Of a stretch of DNA of 64,000 nt, positions 60,140-64,000 are shown piece by piece. Source of the stretch: Heliomarina sp018223035. Its GTDB lineage: Bacteria; Pseudomonadota; Alphaproteobacteria; Rhodobacterales; Rhodobacteraceae. Location of the stretch: the NCBI GenBank assembly GCA_018223035.1, contig JAAEZD010000014.1, forward strand, positions 1 to 64,000, read 5' to 3'. The translations under genes were made by a program, and so were the position numbers. Numbering within the stretch: position 1 is the first letter of the stretch; every line of letters starts with the position of its first letter. The notes beneath the pieces are model-generated. The model saw nothing but the letters and a program-made list of their open reading frames with translations, had not been told where the DNA came from and ran no database searches.

Positions 60140-61537
60140 ATGATTGGACCGTTTAATTTCTCGCGGGCGCTGTATTCTTCCATCGCGATTCCGCCTCGCC
60201 AGAACCGCAGGCTCGCGCAGCGCGGTCTTGGTCTCTGCGCGGTTGCCCTGCTGACGCTGTCGGCCTGCGGCGAAAAGGAAGTCATCCTGCCCGGTGAGCG
60301 TGAAACCATCCGCCCCGAGGTTCAGGACGGTCCGCTCACCCCGAAGCCCGATGAAATCGACAATGTTTCGCGTGCCATCTCCATTCCGGGGCAGGTGGGC
60401 AATGCAAGCTGGCAGCAGGCGGTCGGCACCCAGTCGAACCGTGTCTCGAACGCGCGGCTGCGCGTCGCGCCGCAGCAGGTCTGGTCCACCAGCATCGGCT
60501 CGGGCGACGGTCGCCGCGTGCGCATCACCGCCGACCCGGTCGTTGCGGGCGGTCTGATCTACACGCTCGACAGCGGTGCGCTGGTTTCCGGCGTGACGCC
60601 CTCGGGGCAGGTCGCATGGCAGACCAACCTGATTCCTGCCACCGACAAGGAAGAGCAGGGCACTGGCGGCGGCATCGCCTATGACAACGGTACGCTCTAT
60701 GTTTCTTCCGGCTATGGCCGCCTGACCGCGCTCGATGCCAAAACGGGCGCGATCCGCTGGCAGCAGAAACTCGGCGCCACTGGCAGCGGCACGCCGCTGA
60801 TCGACGGTGGGCTGATCTATCTGGTGGCAGGCGACGACACCGGCATGGCGATCCGTACATCGGACGGCAGAATCGCTTGGGAGATCAAGGCCGTGCCCAG
60901 CGTTGCGAATGTGCTCGGCGCACCCGCACCGGCCATCGCCGGCCCCTACGTCGTCTTCGGGTTCGGCTCGGGCGAACTGATCGCCGCCTTCCGCAAGGGG
61001 GGCACCCAGCGCTGGAGCGCCACCGTCGCCGGCAAACGCATCGGCAGCGCCGCGAGCCGTATCGGCGACATCACCGGTGCGCCGGTCGTTTCGGGCAACA
61101 CACTTTACGCGGGCAACAAATCGGGCCGTACCGCAGCCATCGACATTAACAGCGGCGCGATCCGCTGGACTGCCCGTCAGGGCGCGATGAGCCCGGTCTG
61201 GCCGGTAGGTGGCAGCGTCTTCGCGGTGACCGACCTCAACCAGCTTGCGCGGCTCGACGCCAGCAGCGGTGACACGATCTGGGTCCGTGACCTGCCTGCC
61301 AACGTCAAGGAAAGACCCAAGAAACGCGGCCCCGTCTACGGCAACTACGGCCCTGTCCTCGCGGGCGGACGGCTTGTTGTGGCCTCGGGCGACGGTTACC
61401 TGCGCTTCTACGCACCCGACAACGGCGCGCTTGTCGCCACAGTGCCGATCGCGGGTGGCGCCACCACCGGACCGGTCGTTGCGGGCAATACGCTCTACGT
61501 GGTCAGCTCCGACGGAAAATTGCACGCTTTCCGTTAG
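60140..61537 (+). CDS. bamB: Outer membrane assembly lipoprotein BamB-like (PQQ repeat)
   Basis: The 465-aa lipoprotein has a lipobox LSAC with Cys43 and a long N-terminal lead. The mature part is a PQQ-type beta-propeller: repeats with VSGVTPSGQVAWQTN, LTALDAKTGAIRWQQKLG, AIRTSDGRIAWEIKAVPS, IAAFRKGGTQRWSATVAG and AIDINSGAIRWTARQGA. BamB is part of the BAM complex that folds outer membrane proteins. Start is ATG 60140; a later start inside the long n-region is possible. It stands between the YfgM-like gene and der. Confidence 0.85.
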   Translation: MIGPFNFSRALYSSIAIPPRQNRRLAQRGLGLCAVALLTLSACGEKEVILPGERETIRPEVQDGPLTPKPDEIDNVSRAISIPGQVGNASWQQAVGTQSNRVSNARLRVAPQQVWSTSIGSGDGRRVRITADPVVAGGLIYTLDSGALVSGVTPSGQVAWQTNLIPATDKEEQGTGGGIAYDNGTLYVSSGYGRLTALDAKTGAIRWQQKLGATGSGTPLIDGGLIYLVAGDDTGMAIRTSDGRIAWEIKAVPSVANVLGAPAPAIAGPYVVFGFGSGELIAAFRKGGTQRWSATVAGKRIGSAASRIGDITGAPVVSGNTLYAGNKSGRTAAIDINSGAIRWTARQGAMSPVWPVGGSVFAVTDLNQLARLDASSGDTIWVRDLPANVKERPKKRGPVYGNYGPVLAGGRLVVASGDGYLRFYAPDNGALVATVPIAGGATTGPVVAGNTLYVVSSDGKLHAFR

Positions 61538-61589
61538 GCGCGATATGCGCTAAAGGGCGCATTCGTCTTACTCGAAAGTGCTCAAGGCC

Positions 61590-63056
61590 ATGTCCTTTAC
61601 TCTCGCCATCGTGGGCCGTCCCAACGTGGGCAAGTCCACCCTTTTCAACCGCCTCGTCGGCAAGCGTCTTGCGCTGGTCGATGACCAGCCCGGTGTGACC
61701 CGCGACCTGCGCGAAGGCGCGGCGCGTCTTGGTGACCTCAAGTTCACGGTGATCGACACCGCCGGTCTTGAAGAGGTCAACGACGACAGTCTTCAGGGCC
61801 GGATGCGCCGTCTGACCGAACGCGCGGTTGATATGGCCGATATCTGCCTTTTCATGATCGACGCCCGCGCCGGGGTGACGCCAACCGACCAGATGTTCGC
61901 GGAAATCCTGCGCAAGCGCTCGGCCCATGTCATTCTTGCGGCCAACAAGGCCGAAGGGTCCGCCGCCGATGCGGGCGTTATCGACGCATGGGGCCTTGGC
62001 CTTGGCGAACCGATCCGGCTCTCCGCCGAGCATAACGAAGGTCTGAACGACCTCTATGCCCAACTGATGCCGCTGGCCGACGCCTTCGAGGAACAGGCCG
62101 AACAGGACGCGCCCGAAACCGACGTAACCCTCTCGGAAGAAGTGGACGAGGACGAAGCCGCCATCGGCGCGCCCAAGCCCACCAAGACCAAGCCGCTGCA
62201 AGTGGCCGTAGTGGGACGTCCCAACGCGGGTAAATCCACGCTCATCAACAAAATCATTGGCGAAGATCGCCTGCTCACAGGTCCCGAGGCGGGCATCACA
62301 CGCGACTCGATCTCGCTTCAGGTCGAATGGGGCGGCACCCATATCCGGCTGTTCGACACGGCGGGGATGCGCCGCAAGGCCAAGGTTCAGGAAAAGCTCG
62401 AAAAACTCTCGGTCTCTGATGGTCTGCGCGCGGTGAAATTCGCCGAAGTCGTCGTCGTGCTCCTCGACGCCGCGATTCCCTTTGAACAGCAGGATCTGCG
62501 TATCGCCGACCTTGCCGAGCGCGAAGGCCGCGCGGTGATCATCGCTGTCAACAAATGGGACATCGAAGAGGAAAAGCAGGAAAAACTGCGCGACCTCAAG
62601 GAAAGCTTCGAACGCCTGCTGCCCCAGTTGCGCGGTGCCCCGCTGATCACGGTCTCGGCCAAGACGGGCAGGGGGCTTGACCGGCTGCACGATGCGATCC
62701 TGCGCGCCTATGATGTCTGGAACCGCCGCATCACGACCGCCCAGCTCAACCGCTGGCTCACCGGCATGCTCGAGCAGCACCCTCCTCCGGCCCCGCAAGG
62801 CAAACGGATCAAGCTGCGCTACATGACACAGGCCAAGACAAGGCCACCGGGATTCGTTGTCATGTGTTCGCACCCCGACAAGATGCCGGAAAGCTATTCG
62901 CGCTATCTGGTCAACGGGCTGCGGCAGGACTTTGACATGCCGGGTACGCCGATCCGCCTGCACATCCGCTCGCAGAACGACAAGAACCCCTACAAAGGCC
63001 GCAAAAAAGCCGCGCCCAGCAAGCTGCGCAAGCATACCGAAGGGCGGCGCAAGTAG
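61590..63056 (+). CDS. der: Ribosome biogenesis GTPase Der (EngA)
   Basis: The 488-aa protein has two tandem G domains: GRPNVGKST at residues 8-16 with DQPGVTRDL and DTAGLEE, and GRPNAGKST near 210 with AGITRDS, DTAGMRRKAK and NKWD. The C-terminal KH-like domain follows (HPPPAPQGKRIKLRYMTQAK, GTPIRLHIRSQNDKNPY). The enzyme is essential for 50S subunit assembly. ATG 61590 is preferred over GTG 61578 because it directly begins MSFTLAIVGRPN. Confidence 0.95.
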   Translation: MSFTLAIVGRPNVGKSTLFNRLVGKRLALVDDQPGVTRDLREGAARLGDLKFTVIDTAGLEEVNDDSLQGRMRRLTERAVDMADICLFMIDARAGVTPTDQMFAEILRKRSAHVILAANKAEGSAADAGVIDAWGLGLGEPIRLSAEHNEGLNDLYAQLMPLADAFEEQAEQDAPETDVTLSEEVDEDEAAIGAPKPTKTKPLQVAVVGRPNAGKSTLINKIIGEDRLLTGPEAGITRDSISLQVEWGGTHIRLFDTAGMRRKAKVQEKLEKLSVSDGLRAVKFAEVVVVLLDAAIPFEQQDLRIADLAEREGRAVIIAVNKWDIEEEKQEKLRDLKESFERLLPQLRGAPLITVSAKTGRGLDRLHDAILRAYDVWNRRITTAQLNRWLTGMLEQHPPPAPQGKRIKLRYMTQAKTRPPGFVVMCSHPDKMPESYSRYLVNGLRQDFDMPGTPIRLHIRSQNDKNPYKGRKKAAPSKLRKHTEGRRK

Positions 63057-63086
63057 CGCTGCGCCTGATACTTTGCTTGCCATGTG

Positions 63087-63121
63087 TTGGTGATCGCGGC
63101 TGAATTTGCCGCGATCACCAA
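63087..63121 (+). terminator. Long perfect hairpin after der
   Basis: TTGGTGATCGCGGC and GCCGCGATCACCAA form a 14-bp perfect stem around a 7-base loop 30 bases after the der stop. There is no T-run, so it may act with Rho or in both directions before the convergent MarR gene. Confidence 0.6.
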
Positions 63122-63204
63122 CGATGAACCTTGGCCGCCATAAATTCGGTCAAGCCACCGGCTTGCGGCTGAAACTAACTGTGATGCAGCCCGGTATCCA
63201 TGCT

Positions 63205-63654
63205 CTAGGATAGCGCATCGGCGATCCTCAGCAGCATCGTGGCGGCGTCCGGCGATGCCGCTTCGCGGGCGATCTTCTCCGTTTCAAGAACCGAGCGATG
63301 CGCCTTTGACAGCACGTCCTGTCCTTTTTCCGTAAGCTGCGTGCGCTGGATACGGCCATGCTCCGCATCCGGGCTCCGCTCGATAAGGCCCGATCTGTCA
63401 AGTTTGACCAGCATCGATTGCATGGTCTGCGGTGTCACGAAAGCCCGCCGTGCAAGACGCGCGTTCGAGGCGCCCGGCTCGTCCTCAAGGCTGCACAGAA
63501 CATTATATTGCGGCGCCGTGAGACCAAAATCCTTTAGCTGCCGGTCCATATGCAGGCGCAGCGCCTGTTGCGCCCGCTTGATCGCATAGCCGAGCGACTC
63601 CTGTGGTGCGAATGGGGTGTCTTCTGACGTTGATGGTGATTTGGCACTTTTCAT
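63205..63654 (-). CDS. MarR family transcriptional regulator
   Basis: This 149-aa winged-helix protein has the MarR fold: LGYAIKRAQQALRLHMDRQL, FGLTAPQYNVLCSLEDEPGA, SNARLARRAFVTPQTMQSML and the wing RSPDAEHGRIQRTQLTEKG. It is divergent from a VOC-family gene 65 bases away with an operator palindrome between them, a common pair in which the VOC protein removes the ligand sensed by the regulator. Confidence 0.88.
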   Translation of the reverse strand: MKSAKSPSTSEDTPFAPQESLGYAIKRAQQALRLHMDRQLKDFGLTAPQYNVLCSLEDEPGASNARLARRAFVTPQTMQSMLVKLDRSGLIERSPDAEHGRIQRTQLTEKGQDVLSKAHRSVLETEKIAREAASPDAATMLLRIADALS

Positions 63655-63672
63655 ATCAGCAGGCTTATATTA

Positions 63673-63688
63673 TATCAGGTCCCTGATA
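63673..63688. promoter_or_regulatory. MarR operator candidate
   Basis: TATCAG-GTCC-CTGATA is a perfect 6-bp inverted repeat in the 65-bp gap between the divergent MarR and VOC genes, well placed to control both. Confidence 0.65.
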
Positions 63689-63719
63689 CTAGCGTTCCCC
63701 CCCGAGAAAGACAATCCAC

Positions 63720-64000
63720 ATGCCCCATCTCATCGGTCCTGACTTCATCGGCTTGCAGGTCGCAGATCTCGACGCCGCTCGCGCCTTTTACACCGATACT
63801 GTCGGTCTCACTCCCGCATCTTTCGCGCCTCCGGGTGCGGTTGTGTTCGACACCAGGCCGATCCCTTTCGCCGTCCGCACCCCGGTGGTCGATCTCGAGG
63901 CGACTCGCCCTCTCGGTCACGGGATTTCCCTGTGGTTCGGCTGCGATGACGCCGATACGCTGCATGATCATCTCGATGCAAAGGGGGTGACAATTGCCTT
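63720..64000 (+). CDS. VOC family protein (partial, cut by window end)
   Basis: The ATG at 63720 opens a frame that runs to the window edge (93 codons seen). The sequence has GPDFIGLQVADLDAARAFYT, DTVGLTPASFAPPGAVVFDT and GHGISLWFGCDDADTLHDHL, a VOC domain. It is likely a small detoxifying or resistance protein controlled by the divergent MarR regulator. The C-terminal part lies outside the window. Confidence 0.82.
   Translation, partial: MPHLIGPDFIGLQVADLDAARAFYTDTVGLTPASFAPPGAVVFDTRPIPFAVRTPVVDLEATRPLGHGISLWFGCDDADTLHDHLDAKGVTIA

Noticed and set aside
60062..61525. 487-codon minus-strand frame over bamB
   Set aside because: Complete antisense of a confident gene; composition and lack of motifs show it is not coding.

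Overview
The window looks like the genome of an alphaproteobacterium of the Rhodobacterales (Roseobacter-type lineage). The evidence is high GC, the sarcosine oxidase genes soxBDAG, a ccmI-ruvX-DUF1289 cluster, an EcfG-type sigma factor with GGAAC-type promoters, and RepABC-type parS palindromes. About half of the window (34.6-64 kb) reads as ordinary chromosome. The other half (1-34.5 kb) is accessory DNA built from several layers.

Layout. (1) 1-6.6 kb is a general-stress cluster: the end of a ligD-type polymerase gene, a DUF305 membrane protein, a VOC protein, an ECF15/EcfG-like sigma factor, a small NepR-like protein, a periplasmic Cu/Zn superoxide dismutase behind a BON-domain protein, two short-chain dehydrogenases and a DUF421 membrane protein. 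Several of these genes have GGAAC-N16-TGTT promoters, as expected for an EcfG regulon. (2) 6.6-13.7 kb is a minus-strand module of tandem tyrosine recombinases (460 and 611 aa, ATGA overlap) with a 157-aa mini-recombinase and a helix-turn-helix protein. It is followed by an IS1182-family insertion sequence. (3) 13.9-16.2 kb holds an AAA_13 ATPase with a zinc-hook CxxC, like the PrrC/RloC family. (4) 16.4-18.5 kb is a TauE exporter-YciI pair divergent from a LysR regulator. (5) 18.8-22.1 kb has a 765-aa unrecognised protein with an internal duplication, a small partner gene and a 42-bp tandem repeat. (6) 22.7-28.4 kb is a minus-strand defence region: a broken MmeI-like methyltransferase, a VapBC-like pair whose toxin appears to lack one catalytic aspartate, three small unknown or nuclease-like genes, and a complete short type II CBASS operon (CD-NTase, E2-like protein, HNH-SAVED nuclease Cap5) with a good sigma70 promoter. 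(7) 28.5-32.6 kb is a plasmid relic: three perfect copies of a parS-like 16-bp palindrome, a broken parA and a PrtN-like gene. (8) 33-34.4 kb is a tyrosine integrase, divergent from and abutting the 5' end of dusA, a known integration hotspot.

The chromosomal half holds dusA, an Fe/2OG-oxygenase-like gene, DUF1289-ruvX-ccmI (ATGA-coupled), soxB, two small membrane proteins, soxD-soxA-soxG, sodB, a two-PAS HWE-type sensor kinase without an ordinary start codon, a DUF4239 membrane protein, rarD, a LOG-family gene, a LysM protein, an Atm1-type ABC transporter, an RND efflux pump with its adaptor, and a TPR protein-bamB-der cluster. It ends with a MarR regulator divergent from a VOC gene that is cut by the window edge.

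The most interesting elements are the CBASS operon and its downstream cargo, the parS triplet, the multi-recombinase module, the 765-aa duplicated protein and the RloC-like ATPase. No rRNA, tRNA or CRISPR array was found. All positions and motifs were read by eye; no database search was possible.
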